Notes: a model not told the origin generated them from the letters alone. Shown: positions 22,963 through 36,278, numbered from the stretch's first letter. The stretch: DNA of 64,000 bases from Asterochloris sp. CNOR1 (GCA_963969365.1 OZ017749.1:372001-436000), one strand, 5' to 3'. Numbers and translations are program-made.

Positions 22963-25900
22963 CCTGTGTTGCTGGCACCTGCAGTGCTGGCAGCAAACAT
23001 GCCATCTGCACAAAGTTGTTGTTGGCCTTGAGCAGTGCCCTGACACTAGCAGCATTGCCGCGGTCGCCCTCAAGGTCCAGCCGCTGCTCGTTCCCTTTGT
23101 GTTTTCTTGCATCATGATGCCTCACGATTCAATGTGCTCAAGTAGATGCCGCAGGCGCACACTGCCTTGGAAGGTGCCTGACGCTGCCATGGCAGATGGT
23201 AGCCATCCAGATGACCAGCCTTTCTGCCAGCAGCCTACTGCTGCGTGGAGAATGACCTGACAAGGGTCATGCAGCATGCCACAGGGTCTCGCCGTGTGGT
23301 TCCATGCCTTCCAGGTGCCGCTTGAGCTCAGTCGTTGCTGAGCTGCTGGGGGTTGCCACAGTAAATGACATGTCCCTCGAGTTCTACACGCCTTAAGGTA
23401 CATACAGAATTTTGAGCTTATTTCATGACAAGTCCTGGGGCAGGCCAGTTGCTTTATGACTCAGACGCAGCTCTACAAGGTGGGGGAACCTGACAGGCAT
23501 TGCCCTGGGAAACGCAACCTCAGCTGGTGCAATATTCATGCTGCGCCTTCAAGTCAGGCATGGCTGTGCTGGCTGCAGGCGCTGACCAGCGTCATCCTGA
23601 AGAGCACCTCCAGCACCATGATGGGGCTGGAGAAGGAGCTCAAGGAGGCAGCAGCTTCCCTGCAGAGGTCAGCATACCTTGTCTGTGTGGAGACTGTTCC
23701 ATGGAAGCAGGGGAAGGTCCCAGTTGAGGCTCAGGCAAAGGAGCCAGGCGGGCAGCACTGTTGCTGTACGGGGACACCTGCATTGGCTGCTGCCTCAGTG
23801 CAAAAGTCAACCATGCCTTCTCTGTGCCGAGACTATCCTTTGAAAGCAAGGGGCCTTCAGGATAAGAGGGAGGGCTGCCTCAGCAGTACAGTACACCAGT
23901 GCCTGCTGCACTGCATGGCTGGCAAGAGCTGCAGATGGCAGCAGCAGTTGTGCAGAGGCCTGTTGTCTTGGTCGTCTCTGGGGAGGCCAGCCATGTCTGC
24001 ACCTGGGGAGGACAGCAGCTTGTGCGCGCGGGAGTCACAGCAAGGGTTGCCTTCTTGGAGCGGTCCCTAAGGGAGCTCTGCATGCCGGGAGCAAGAGCAT
24101 GACTCCCTGTCTGCTGCTGGGCTAGACAGTGTGTGCTGTGACTTGAGAGCAGATTGCCACATGTCCTGCCTTCAGGCTCTAGTATGCCTGCTGGGCTGAA
24201 CATCTGTGCTGTGACTTGAGAACAGAGAGCCCCATGGCCTGCCTTTGGGCCTTAGAAAACTGCTCTGCGTGGCAACAACAGCAGCATGGATCCCTGCCCA
24301 GTCGTTGTGTTGGAGTGGGCCACTTCCCACAGCCGGAGCAGCAGCATGACTCCCTGGCCTGCCTGGATGCTTAAGGTTGAGCAGTCTGCTCTGCATGGCA
24401 GGGTGTGCACCCCTGGCTGAACTGAGGCAGCCTTGGCTGGACTGAGGCTGCTCTGCTGAAGAACTCTGCTGCAGCTGGAGCACGTTGCAGTGTTCCTGCG
24501 GAAAGCCGCCTGCCAGCGCTTTATGGTCTCCAGTGACACAGTGGGGTTTGCCATCCCTCCTTCTAAGCAGGCATTTCATCTATGGCCTGAAGCTGCCGGC
24601 AACCGTAGGCCAGACCGATGTGTGACTGGGCTGTGCTTGGCGCTGCAGATGCAACGAGACGGCCATCTCACTCAAGGCCAGCTGCGAGCTCTTTCTGCGA
24701 TACACCACTCGCACATCTGCTCTAGATACAGAGGACGTTGACACTCTCAAGGCGCGCATCATTGAGGTGAGCTCCCGTCATATCTGTGGTGGGCTTGCCT
24801 GCGGCAGCTTGCTCAGTGACTGTTAGGCGGGAGATGCTGCGCGCATGACGTGCTGCCTGGGGTGCTGAGGTAAGCTCCAGCCCGCTTCAAATGCCTCTTC
24901 AGCTGGCACAGAAGTTGGTTGGCAATTGTCCAGCCAGACACAAAGGACTCTCACGCGCGTCATTGAGGCCACTCCGTGCACCGTTGGGGGCTCACACCTG
25001 AATCAGGGTAGTGCATGTGGCAGCTGGTGCGGACACACAAGACCTTAACACTGTCAGGTGCAGATTGCTGAGGGGAGCCACATGCATCATCTGGGCAATG
25101 TGCCTGTTGCTGTTGTTGTCACGGTCACAAGCCTCTACAGGGCTGGCACAGCGGTCACTTGTATTGTCAGGGTGCATATCATTGAGGTGAGGCCCAGCAC
25201 ACCGTGACGGACCACACCCTTCTGGGGTCTGCGCAGGTGACAGCTGCTCAATTGCAGGACATGTGACTCCTGTGGTAGGCAACACCCCCAGCTGACCAGC
25301 AACAGAGCATGCATCCGTGGTGCATCTTGCGCCTCTGAATCTCCAGTCATTGCATGGGCCTTGCTGTGAGCAATACCTGATGCCCTTGGTGCTGAGCAGC
25401 AATGTGGCTAAAGTGCTGTTCTACAATGCTTAGCATCTGCACTTGCCTGCCTGCACGACTGTGTCACTAAGCCACACACATCCCAGGTGGCCGTGCAGTC
25501 ACCAGCTGCCGCCAAAGCCAAAGCCTGTGCCCACATGAAACAGCACTGGCCTGGTGCTACAGAGGGGGAACCACTTTGCAGAGACCTCGACTGCGGCGCG
25601 GCAGACCATCGCAGAGCTGGGGGCGCGCTTCATCCGCCCTGGCTGCACAGTGCTTGTGCATGGTTTCTCCCGCGTGGCTCTGGCCCTTCTGCGCAAGTGT
25701 GCCAAGTCGGTGAGCGCCCCCCGCTTTGCTCCGCTTTGTGACAAAGTCAAACTTTGGAGTGAGATGTCTAGCTGTACTGCTGGCCCAAGTGTGTCAAGTG
25801 GCTGTGTATGTTGCTCTGCTGAGCAGAAAGCTATTTTGGGGCCAGTGCATCACCTGACCAGCCCTGCTATGCAAGCATGCCAAGCCGGAGCACCGTGCAC

Positions 25901-27526
25901 CACTGTTGCACAGACGCTCACGTGTGTTGCTGGCTCTGCTGCGTGTTTGCTCTAAGTTGGTAAGTGGATTGTACATGGCAGAATACCTACCTAGGCGTGC
26001 TGCAATGCCTGAGTTGCGGGTCATGTAACATGCAGGCTTGAGCTGTGGTTCATGATGGGAGATGCTTGGCCAGCTCTGCTCTGTGCTTGTGCGAGTGGTG
26101 CACTATAGTATGGAGCAGCTGCATTGAATGCTGTGAGGACTGAAAGAGCTCTTGGGCTGAGCCTTTTGCCCTCTTTTGGCTGCTTCTTGACAGCCTTCTC
26201 AACTGTGCACGCTGCAGGGCATAGACTTCAGCGTGGTCGTCACTGAGGGGCGGCCGGACGAGACAGGGCTGACCATGGCCCGCCAGCTGGACGAGCTGAA
26301 GGTGCCCGTCACCATGGTTCTGGACTCGGGTGTCAGCTACGCTCTGGAGGTCCTCAGGTCAGCACTGGCTTTGGCTGTTGATCAAAAAGCTGGCAAGACG
26401 TGCAGGGGAAGCTGGTAACCTGTAACAAGGTCGACTGCGACTTGCTGTTGCTGCCTCTCTCCCTCCCCCTGTCTTGTAGCTGCCTTTTTGTGTCAGCTGC
26501 CTCCTGGCAGATGAATCTGGCTTGCCACGATAGAGCTGGCATTGGGCCAGCTACGCCCTGGGGTGGCTCACTTCAGCCTGCAATGCACCACATATGTAGA
26601 AGAGGGGCAGGTGCTGTGTCAATGATAGTGCACATGTACTGGCCCGTCTGCAGGGAGATCAGCCAGAGCAGCTCAAAAGGGGTCTGCAGTCACCTAGGGA
26701 GCTCTGTGCCTGGGCAGGTGGTCTCTGTCCTTCTCCTCTCCATTGATCAGGATTGGTAGTCAGGCACACGCTGCCTCTGGAACCCTGCTTGCGCTTTGCA
26801 GCAGTCTGCAGGTTGGATATGGCTGCTGCAGAGCGGCTCATCAGGCAGTCTGTTGCACCGAGTTAGCAAGGTGCCATCGGTATGCATTCTGGGGACGTCA
26901 TTTCACGCTTCACAGCCTTGGCTGCAGGGTAGACATGGTGTTGGTCGGTGCTGAAGGAGTTGTGGAGAGCGGAGGCATCATCAACAAGCTGGGCACCCAC
27001 CACATTGCCATTGCAGCCAAAGCACAGGGCATCCCTTTCTACGTGGCAGCAGAGAGTTACAAGGTGGGGCTGCACAGTCCTTGCGTGGTGCAGCATCACT
27101 AAGTCTGCCATGCTGCCTGGTGCGAGGCTGCACCTGTCTGCTTGCAGACTGCAGGAGCATGACAGTCTGCCTGCGCTGCACCGCGTTGCTCAGAGCTGCA
27201 CAACTGTCGATTTATGCGTAGTGCTGGTTCCCTTGCTAAGTGACCAGCAGCATTGCACAACATTCTCACCCTGTCCTGCTTTGCTAGTACCCAGGCTCAC
27301 CGCACCTTCGCTGCTGCAGTTCGCTCGCCTGTACCCGCTCAATCAGTCAGACCTGCCAGTGGAGCGCAAGGCCTGTGACTTTGGCCCTCTGCTGCCCAAG
27401 TCGTGTTCTGTTGTGAACCCCTCTCGGGACTACACGCCACCAAAACACATCACGCTTTTATTCACAGACCTTGGTGTTCTCACACCAGCAGCTGTTTCAG
27501 ATGAACTCATTCTCTTGTATGCATGA
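22645..27526 (+). CDS. EIF2B1: Translation initiation factor eIF2B subunit alpha
   Basis: eIF2B is the guanine-nucleotide exchange factor for eIF2; alpha is a regulatory subunit that senses phosphorylated eIF2. Seven exons fit the frame: 22645-22733, 23579-23667, 24649-24766, 25563-25709, 26218-26357, 26928-27063 and 27320-27526, giving 308 residues against about 305 in human. Family matches run throughout: [12 protein letters not shown] at the start, [111 protein letters not shown] and the C-terminus SDELILLYA. The initiator exon is unresolved; only a few residues should be missing, and the first visible exon needs one base from upstream. Three introns carry decaying copies of the adjacent exon edge. 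Confidence 0.94.
24950..25200 (+). repeat. Two copies of the eIF2B alpha exon end ARIIE plus donor
   Basis: The true exon end GGCGCGCATCATTGAGGTGA (24751) is echoed in its downstream intron by CACGCGCGTCATTGAGGCCA (24953) and GGGTGCATATCATTGAGGTG (25170). The second copy preserves the GTGAG donor. Confidence 0.75.
25770..25985 (+). repeat. Two copies of the eIF2B alpha exon end LRKCAKS plus donor
   Basis: The true end (CGTGGCTCTGGCCCTTCTGC, then CCAAGTCGGTGAG, up to 25713) is echoed by GCCCAAGTGTGTCAAGTGGC near 25782 and by GTGTTGCTGGCTCTGCTGCG followed by CTAAGTTGGTAAG near 25923-25965. The last copy keeps a good donor. Confidence 0.65.
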
Positions 27527-28962
27527 ACACGCTTGGAAAATAAGAAGCTGACACAGCTCATGCATGCTCATGTCACCAACTCCCCCAGTCTCGAGTCATA
27601 TAGGTTGTTGCAATCAGGATGATCACAACAACATGCAGAGCGTTCACAGCCTTGTTGTCATCTTAGAGGACTCCTGCAGGGAACTGCGCCAAGGTGTTCC
27701 AAGGTGGGGAAGCTTTCCATGAAAGCATGAAGGTGCTTGAACAGCAGACCACTGCTCTTGCAAGTAAAGTTTTCCATACATCCTTGCAGCATAAACAGCC
27801 AACAGCACATCAAGACTGCAAGCTGCTCCATGACAGATTGGGTGGATCTGAGGATAATCAAATCCGCAACTTTCCTGCCATGAATCAGCTGCACACACAA
27901 CTCAAGGTGTGCAAGTCAAAGTTGCTATTCAGTAGCCGGCTGTGATGCACTTCAGATATTGTGAGCATGGCTGTGCAAATCACTCTCTGACCATCGTGTC
28001 TGGGACCAGTCTCTACAGTGATGAAAGGGCATAGCTGCTGCTTTAAAGCTGGCTGCTGACTCAGTGAGCAATACCATCCTAAAGTGCCAAAGCAGCTAGG
28101 CAGGAGTTGCAACACCCAGAGTGCCTCTGCGGGGTCAGGACACAAGGGCCGGCTTCACAAAGGTGCTAAGCGGATGCTCTCAGCAGCCCCAGGCTTCCCA
28201 CACTCCAGTGCTGCTGCGCCAGGGCGCACTGCACCCAATGCAGACTGTGACAGGTCAGGTTGGGCTGTTAGAGGGTCTGTGCGCCAGCGCTTGCTCAAGC
28301 ACGGCCGCAGTTGCTGTCCTGCAGGAGCAGACGCTCTGCAAACTTGCTGGCATGCAGAGTGTGCCACTTACAACACGGCATGGCAGGCAGACTGCCCACT
28401 GACTTTGTAGGCATTCAATATGGTGTGCACAACTGCAGCAAGAGCTCCTCTTGCAGAACACTTATGGTGGCCAGTGGGAGGCGATGATGGCATAACCAGA
28501 ACTACAGAGTGGGCTTCTGAAGCTCTACATGTACATGTGGGCATTTACATTCCAGTGCATACGTGGAAGGTGTCCGAAAGCAGCTTGCGCAAGTCTGCGA
28601 CACCTCAACTCCAATCAAGTGTCAATACACTCGCAATGAACCTGATGCAGAGCTCTGTCAGGCAGCAATCAGTGCTTCCCTCCTCAGGCTTCCCAACTCG
28701 CAGCAGCTCCTCTGTTCCTCTCAGGCAGCAGTTGAGGCTGCAGCACAGGTTTTCAGGGGGAGCATCACGTACGCAGCTGCATTCCGTGAGTGTGCAGCAG
28801 CGCCATGGCAGGAGGGAGAGATCATTCACACCCCCTCAGGCCTTCATCTGGACACAGGGCATGGTCCCCGATCAAAGCGGCAAGGTGACACAAAGTGCCT
28901 GATGAGCTGCTGATTGCCAGAGGTTCAGAAAGCTAAGCTATGTGCTTGCCATTGGACTGCAG
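27527..28962. other. Intergenic and probable 5' part of the dehydrogenase gene
   Basis: The N-terminal exon(s) of the dehydrogenase must lie here, but none could be identified with confidence. Frames at 28420-28902 and 28563-28913 are open but unlike the family. No TGTAA signal was seen close behind the eIF2B alpha stop. Confidence 0.35.
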
Positions 28963-31670
28963 ACATTCATCGTCACAGGCTCAACATCAGGTGTGTGTGC
29001 GTGTCAGCAATTGCGCTGCTGCACCGCTGATGTGCTGATATCTCAGGGAACTGCTGCTTGATGTGGGATGCTGATGACGTCTTGCCAAAGCTGCAGGCAT
29101 GGGCTTCGAGATTGCCAAGGCGTTGGTGGAGAAGAATGCCAATGTCATCATAGCCAGCAGGAACAAGCAGAAATGCGACCAGTGAGGGCTGCGACTTTGC
29201 CCTGCCAGCGCTTTGAGGCTGCTCACTCATTCACTCTGGCCTGCATGTCTAGCAGGCATCCAGGCTGCTGGCAGTGGAGCACGACACCAGCTGTGCTGCA
29301 CTGCAGGGTGGCTAATGAGTTCAGGGCTATGCGTGGCCGCAGCAGAGTTGAGGCCATGCAACTGGACCTATCCAATTTCAGGTGAGACAGGTGTGCAGAC
29401 ATGTCACTGACACCAGACATGTCTGCAGTGCAATCAGATGTCAGACACCACCCCCTGAGTGGCTTCAGCTGATTGCCCTAAGGGTCTCAAGCTGAGTACC
29501 GCTAGCATCAGACAATACTGCTGAGGGAGCCTGGGGGAATGGGACCTTGTCTGAGAGCTGTCAGGGCTGCTGACTGCCTTAAGTTGGGCTTTGCGGACTT
29601 AAGCAATGCTGCTGACATACACGTATAAAAAACAGGCTGCCTGCAGGTCCATTCACGACTTTGCTGAGAACTTCAAGAAGACTGGCCTGCCCTTGAACTG
29701 CCTGGTCAACTGCGCTGGCGTCTTCCTGGTGCCCCACGACCACACCAAAGAGGGCTTTGAGGTGGGGCCGCCACAGATACTGGACGAGCTAGCTTGGCGC
29801 TTGTCTGCTGTATACATGCAGCTCAGCTGCACAGAGGCAACATCACAGTCGTGGCAGCCGTGGTTGGCGGCTGTGTCAGGGTCTGCAATGGGGCTATGCA
29901 CAGGTTGTGGGCACTGACTAGTCTAAGCTGGGTGCAACATCATGTGGGCACACCTTATGAGCAGCATGGCCTCCATGGCCTGGCACCGTGTGCTTCATCA
30001 TGGCAAGCTGTGCTCATCATGTTGAGCTTCACTATGTTGCTCTGCTGATTTTGCTAGTGCTGCAGCTTGATGCTGGTCTCATGCGCAGCTTCGCTGCAGT
30101 GTGCAGCTTTGCTGCAATGACACCAACACATCATCTTGCCAGCAACTAGAACTGCTGTCTTGGGACCTGCACGAGCCCTGCTGAGCAGCATTTCACAGAC
30201 TGCGCATGAAGCAGGCACTGAGGGTCCAGCAGCAGTTGACTAGCACATCTGTCATCCTGGCACTCACACAGTGCAACCCTGTGCTCCTTGCAGATCACAG
30301 TGGGGACCAACCACTTCGGCCCTACGCTCCTCTCCCACCTGCTCATGGACAACCTGGTGGAGACTGCCAAGCAGACTGGCTCAGCGCGCTGCTGCTTCAT
30401 GAGCAGCACCTTTGAGGCCATTGCCTGGCTCGATTGGGATGATCTTGGGTGAGCTGCTCAAGCGGGCCGCTTTGCGAAGTGCTGCTGCCGTGAGCGGTGC
30501 ACGTGGGGGCAGGCCTGCTCATGCTGGACCCTGCAGCCAAGATTTCTGCTCTGCAGGTGCAACCTGAGCAAAGAGAGTGGGCTCTTCGAGTACGCTGACA
30601 GCAAGATCCTGCAGCTGATGCTCAGCAAGGAGTTGAACAAGAGGCTCAAGGTGGGTCCATGCCCGAAGGTCAATTAGCCCATGTTTTGCAGCTGCTTTGC
30701 AATCGCTGAGCTGACAAGAACAGGTCAGCCCTGCGACACTGCCTTGCCATCTGCAGACCTGCGCCTTGCCAGCTAACTCCTGAATTGGCCTGAGCCATGC
30801 TTCTGTCGCACCTCCACAGGGCACAGGTGTCGAGTGCTTTGCCGCCAATCCTGGTCTGGTGAACACACCTCTGAATCACGCAAACCCCCGGGGAAAGGGG
30901 GACTCCAACAAGGCAACCACCTGGCTTGTGGAGCTGAGCACAATCGTGTACGGCCAGCAGCCATGGCGGGGCTGCAGGTCCCTGCTCAGGACAGCCACTG
31001 ACCCCTCCCTCACAGGCAGGTTCCACGGCAAAGGCTACCTCCAGTGGTGCAGCACAGCACCGTGGTGTCTGCACCTCACTGGCATGCACCCCTGCTGGCC
31101 TGCATAAAAAGCCATCTTGAGGGCTGCATCACCAATGCGGTCAGGTCTGGATGCTGCCTCCTTGTTGACGTCCTGTGTACAGGCGGCCCATCTGTGATGC
31201 AAGAAGTGACTGTAGCTGGGGTGTCCCTGTGAAAGCCGTCTTTTCCCATGCAAGACCCCTTCTTTGTGAATGTCGGCAAGCCAGTCAGATGCCTGCAAGC
31301 GCAGCGAGAGACCTTCTCTACATGTGTGTAAGCTTTCTTCTGTACTGTACTGCTCTCTGCTCTGCAGGCCGAGGCGGCACTTACTACTCTCCTCCCTACC
31401 TTGGCGTTCTCCGTGAGTTGCTGATGCCAATGAGCATGCCTGCGATTCTTATATAGGAGCTGCCACCTTCTCCTCTGACATCTGCTTCTGATACGTGCAG
31501 CTGTGCACATCAATGCGCCAGAGTGGTTCCCTCAGAACAAGTACGCTTACGACGAGAATGCATGGCGCAGAGCCTATGACCAGAGCCTGTCCATGATCAA
31601 TGACAAGTTGACTCAGCAGAATCTCCCCAAGATCTTGCCTGTTGGCAGCAGCATGAAAGCTATCGCTTAG
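28963..31670 (+). CDS. NAD(P)-dependent short-chain dehydrogenase/reductase
   Basis: Nine exons fit: 28963-28990, 29097-29181, 29307-29381, 29647-29761, 30294-30448, 30557-30650, 30820-31015, 31368-31412 and 31501-31670 (TAG). The Rossmann cofactor motif TGSTSGMG is split across the first two exons. The family's NAG motif is present as NCAGV, the catalytic serine lies in CCFMSS, and the active-site YxxxK is YADSK. ANPGLVNTPL is the usual post-catalytic PG motif. The layout resembles retinol dehydrogenase, WW-domain oxidoreductase and protochlorophyllide-reductase-like SDRs; the substrate cannot be told. The seventh intron seems to use a GC donor (ACAG then GCAGGT at 31016), because only that join keeps the frame into GRGGTYYSPP. 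The initiator exon was not found. Confidence 0.85.
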
Positions 31671-32282
31671 CTTGCCTCCTCACACCCTTTGCCAGATTCA
31701 ACAGTTTCTCAACATCAAACCTGTATCTGCTGAGTCACAGTCCCCTCCTCTCGGAAGTAAGTTTCCCCATCTTGGTCATGTCTGCTTATGTCCAAACCAT
31801 TTAACACTGCTTACAACTTGAAAATAATTCACACAGGGCAGTATCAGCGAGTTCAGGCATGACATCCACATGCCATCTCAGCGGGGTACAGTGCCTGTAT
31901 CTGTTCATCACCCCACAACAATCAACCATCGAAGAGCTTAATCAGGGGAAAGGGGTCTTGGGCCACATGCAGCACTCTGGCTTGACGTCTACAATCACCA
32001 GCGGCGGCGGCGATGACCAGCATTGCCTGCACCATTCAAGGCTGCTTCACATAGTGCATTGTGAGCAATACCACCACCAGGGGCTTGTGCTCGCAAGCAA
32101 CAGCAGCGGCAGCTGCCCCAGCTTACCTCACGCTGTGCAGCGCGCCCTCTAGAGGGCCCTCAGCAGCATGCTGGCCGGCACTTGGGCCGAGAATCAGAAG
32201 GACGCATTGGCAACTGCCCTAGCTTGACTCGTGCAGTGCAGCGCAGCCTCAGCAGCATGCTAGACCCCAGTTTGCGCAGCGC
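31671..32282. other. Convergent intergenic region
   Basis: This separates the 3' ends of the dehydrogenase (+) and the first membrane-protein copy (-). Repeated GCAGCAGCATG/CTGTGCAGCGC phrases (32100-32350) resemble the copy's own C-terminal coding region and look like degenerate spill-over. No gene is seen. Confidence 0.3.
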
Positions 32283-35200
32283 TCAGAGAGATGCAGTGGC
32301 AACTGCCCAAGCTCTGGCTGATGCAGTGCAGCAGCAGTCACAGCAGCATGTTAGGTGCTCACCTGACTGCCCGCAAAGATTCACACCAGGCTGCCCATTG
32401 CTGTTTCCTGGGCCTGCGTTCCCGCCGTCAGCGTTCTGCACAATATTGCTGCCGCTGGCGCCGTTGCAGATGTTAGTGCCGCCATTGCTGCCACTGCCAG
32501 GGGTGCTGCTGCCACTGGACCCACCGCCGCCACCGCAGGTGCAGCTGCTGCCCTGGCACTGAGACACGCCGGATGGGCCGCCAACAGGCAGTGAGGGCTG
32601 GGGGCCTCCAGTCTCACAGTCGCCGCTGCCAGACATCTGCAATTGACACAAGCAGAGTCAGCCTCTGCGTTTGCTTGGCAGTCCCTTGTCTCAGACATGC
32701 CAGACTTCAACATGTGGCCGCCAAGCCAAGTCCAGGCAGGGCAGCTGAGCGCTTGTGGTTGCAGTCGCCGCTGTCAGACATCTCAAGCTTGCACTACAAG
32801 TCTGCACACAAATATGGGAGCTCTGCAAAGCCTTGCACTTGGCAGCTGCAGCAAGTCGCATGGGTGTAGCAGGCGAGCAGGCATGTCATGGTGCAGCATG
32901 GACAGCCAGGTGATGCAAGGCGACTGCAGGATGCAGAGAGGCCAGCTGGCCACCTGACCTTCACGCCGCAGTTTGAAGCCGTGGTGTGCACGTCCCCCGA
33001 TCCTGACACGGAACCAGTGACTGGGACGGAAGCTGCAGGCAGGGACCAGTGTCATGTGGTGGTCATGCAAGAAGGCTTGGAGCTTGCGTGAAGGCTGACT
33101 TGCCTTTGGCGTGAACAGCATGTCAGCGAGCCACAAGCTGCAGCAGCACTTGGACACTTCAGGTGGAGGTTGTCAGGAGGCAGAGCAGTGAGAGGCCTGC
33201 CTGTCGCCCGTCTGCAGGCTGCATCGGCTCTCAGAGCAGAGATAACACTGCCTGCCTGCCAGCCCAGGCTGCCAGCCTGCAGGGCATGACAGCTCAGGCA
33301 AATTTGAGCTTGGGGCAGGCTCACCGTCAGAGGGTGCCACCGTGATCTCGCCGCTGCCGCTGCCAGTGACGCTCGCGCTGGGAAAGCTGCCTGCCACTCC
33401 TATGTTGCCAGACCTGCGCATGAAGGGGCAGTCAGTCAGGGGTACCTCCATTTCTGACAGGACTGCGGGGCAAAAACGTCAGGAGTGTGCATGCATGGGG
33501 AGCTAGTTGAATTTCACACAAACATGAGTCTGGTACAAATGCTGCTGATGTGGGCTGCGGTGCTTGGTGCAGCAGCAGCGCACCACTCCAGAAGGAGAGC
33601 AATAGGGCGGCATGCATGTCCTGTCAAACCCAAAAAGCAAACATCAGCCTCACGGGCAAGGAATGCATGTTGGCAGGGCGGGGCTGCAGTGACTGCAAAG
33701 CAAAGCCATGAGTGGCCTGCTTGGCCGCAAAAGAAATGCCATGATGCTATGCAGCTCACCCGCTGGAAGTGATGGTTACTGGGCCAGCGGCCTTGAGCCC
33801 CACAAAGACAACATCTCCTGACCTGCAAGACAAGTAAAATATGAGTCAGTGCTTAGACAGGCGCCACAACACCACTTGCCATTCCCTGCCCTGCGGCTGG
33901 GCCTTGTCTGGCATGTCACTGCAGGCGCAAGCTGAATACAAGCGAGAGCTGTGCAGGTTGATGTCAGGCAGGTGAGGGAAGGTCCTGGCAGGTGCTGTGT
34001 ACCAGGGAGCCAACGACAGCACAGCACAGCCAGCTTGCAGGCAAGCAGGCGCGGCTACACACAGACTGCAGACAGCATGAATGAGATGCAGCAACAGTGG
34101 CAGTGCCATTCTCACTAGCAGTGCCATTCTCACCCATCAGTGGTGGCTGTGACGCTCCCTGTGCTGAGGCTGCTGATGCCAATGTCACCAGAGCCCCCGG
34201 AGCTGGCTGTGAAGGTGGAAGGCGTGAAGCCAGCATCCACCTGGATGGTGCCTGCGCCATCGGTTGCCACCTGCAAGGCCTCTCAGGTTCTTGAGGGCTG
34301 CCTGAAAGACCTTTGGCATTTGGCTGCACTGCCTCCACATATCAGATGGCGGCCAGCAGGCCCCTTTATGGTCCTTGCGCTGCCGGCTACCACCTGCAGG
34401 ATGTGTCAAGTGGCTTCAGCTGAGGACAGCTACTGCTAGCATGCATCATGCTGGTCCCTTTGCCAGGTGGCACCCCTACACCAGATGTCGGACTGTGGTC
34501 AGCTGCCCAGATGAGACAAGCTCCTAGGCCTGGCTCGGCTGCAGATCTACCACCTAAGTGCTGTCAAAGTGGAACGCCGGACGCAGAAGTCCCCCCTCAC
34601 ATGCCTGTGCCATTGCCCACCACCTGCAGGACACTCGTTCCAAATGCCTGGATGCTTGGCCAGCACCATGCCAAGTTAGTGGCCTCATCTGCTAACATGA
34701 TGAGCTGCTCAGTATTGGAGCCAGTGCCACGATACCAAAACCTGCAGGGTCCAAGTCTGATTAATGTCGAATCCTTTCCACTGCCTATTGGGCTACTCAG
34801 CTGCAGGCAGTGCGGGACAACCTCAGGTCCTAAAGACTCAATTCTTGGGACTGGACAATATGATGCAGATCTTGGCCGGATGGACTTGCCAGCGTGGCGC
34901 AACAACAGTAGAATGGTATGCCGCCCGCCTGCTGGCTATGAATCAAGGCGCATAACTTGGCCCAGCAGCTGTGCTGGCAGGGCAGGGCAGCGCAACAGGA
35001 CGTTGAAACTGCGCAAGCAGCCAGAGCCAGGTGGACTTGAAGGAGTGCAGCCTCTGGTGGTCACACCCACACAGGCGCTTGTCAGTTCTACTGCATTTAG
35101 GGTGGTTGCAACAGCACTACCAGGTTGAACCTCGACTGTCCCAAGCGGGGCCTGGCCCACCCAGGCTCCCTGCTGAGTGCAACAGGGACCCTATATAGTA

Positions 35201-36278
35201 GCTACTCGGCTGCCATCAGGCCTGTATCACAAGTGGCGCTGGCAGGCACAACAAAACAATGAACCAGCCCAAGCAGCCTTAGGTAGGTGCACTTGGAATG
35301 GCGCTGCCCCTAGTGGCCACCCAGAGAGCACAGGCCAGCGCATCATACCACATCAGGACAGCACCTTATCAGTTGGGCGGCCGGCAGCCTCACAAAGATG
35401 AGCACAAGCCCGCGCATGCAATCTTCTAAGTCCACCACCTTGTTAAGCTGGGCTGCCGGCAGCGTGACCACGATGCTGGTGGGGGTGCTGGTCTGAGGGG
35501 TGTTGGACAGCTCCAAGTGGAGGTTGCCGCTGGACACAGAGGTCTGGAAGCCCTTGCACACAGCAGCATCGCCGCTGCAGATGGCTGAGTAGCTGGCGTC
35601 AGGCTTCACCTCCACGAACAGTGGTGCGCAGCTGGTCACCTGCGCAGAAACAGTATTGGTGGCATGGGGACAAGAGGAGTGGCGGCAGCTGCTTGCATGC
35701 AATGAAGATCTGCAGGCTATGTGTGGCTGGAGGTGAAGGGGGCAGCAGTGCTTGACCTGCACCGCCAGGGGCGTCCTGGCATAAGGATGGGAAACAGGCA
35801 GGCAGCTGCACATGCAGCACACTCTGGGAGGGTTTGGATGAACGCTTGTGTAGGTGTGGGAGGCAAAGCAGCAGAGCTGCGGGCTGGTGGCATCCCTGAG
35901 CCTGTACTGCACACACCGCGAGGAAAACATGTGCAGCTTGGTGACATGGCCGCAAGCCCAGCAGCCCTCTCTAGCCACAGGGGCCCCAGCCTCCTCAGTG
36001 GATGGTGCTGAGGGGATATGTCAGTGACTGGTACGAGAGGCGCGGCATCAGCACAGGCTGGGGCTGTGGCCGCCGCAGAGCAGACCCACTGTGCTGAAGG
36101 ATGGCTGTGGTCCGCCTGCTCCCAGTGTAGTGCCCCTGCCTGACATGCTGAGAGAGATGCTGAAGATAAGCAGCAGTGCAGCGAGGCCTCCACCAATCAT
36201 AGCAGCTGGCTTGGTGGCAAACTTCTTGAGGCTGTTTGCACTTGGATCTGGATCTAGGAGTTCAAACTGTTGAGGCAT
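32283..36278 (-). CDS. Membrane-anchored SGSGD-repeat protein, GIN/DUF2807-like (tandem copy A)
   Basis: Seven frame-consistent exons: 36090-36278, 35439-35639, 34134-34270, 33760-33822, 33325-33413, 32959-33032 and 32283-32636, for 368 residues. Residues 1-30 are cytosolic-like (MPQQFELLDPDPSANS); a hydrophobic helix follows (MIGGGLAALLLIFSISLSM), suggesting a type II membrane protein or signal anchor. The rest is beta-rich with recurring S-G-(S/D)-G-(D/N/E)-hydrophobic turns: GSGDVVFVGL, GSGNIGVAG, GSGSGEITVAP, GSGDVHTTAS and GSGDCETGG. These recall the right-handed repeats of the bacterial GIN/DUF2807 adhesin head; this is similarity by eye. The C-terminus is Gly/Ser/Cys-rich (CTCGGGGGSSGSS). 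A donor-like GTGAGC inside the last exon may allow a shorter or alternative end. Its start lies 407 bases behind the stop of copy B. Confidence 0.75.
34579..34942 (-). pseudogene. Decayed extra exon copies inside copy A
   Basis: On the minus strand CAG|GTGGTGGGCAATGGCACAGG near 34626 parallels the real exon 3 start CAG|GTGGCAACCGATGGCGCAGG (34270), but hits TGA after eight codons. A further weaker version (CAG|GTGGTAGCCGGCAGCGCA) lies near 34392. Both keep acceptor-like CCTGCAG. Confidence 0.55.

Noticed and set aside
28420-28913. Frames considered as the N-terminal exon of the dehydrogenase
   Set aside because: Neither resembles the family's pre-Rossmann segment and no donor in the right phase was found.
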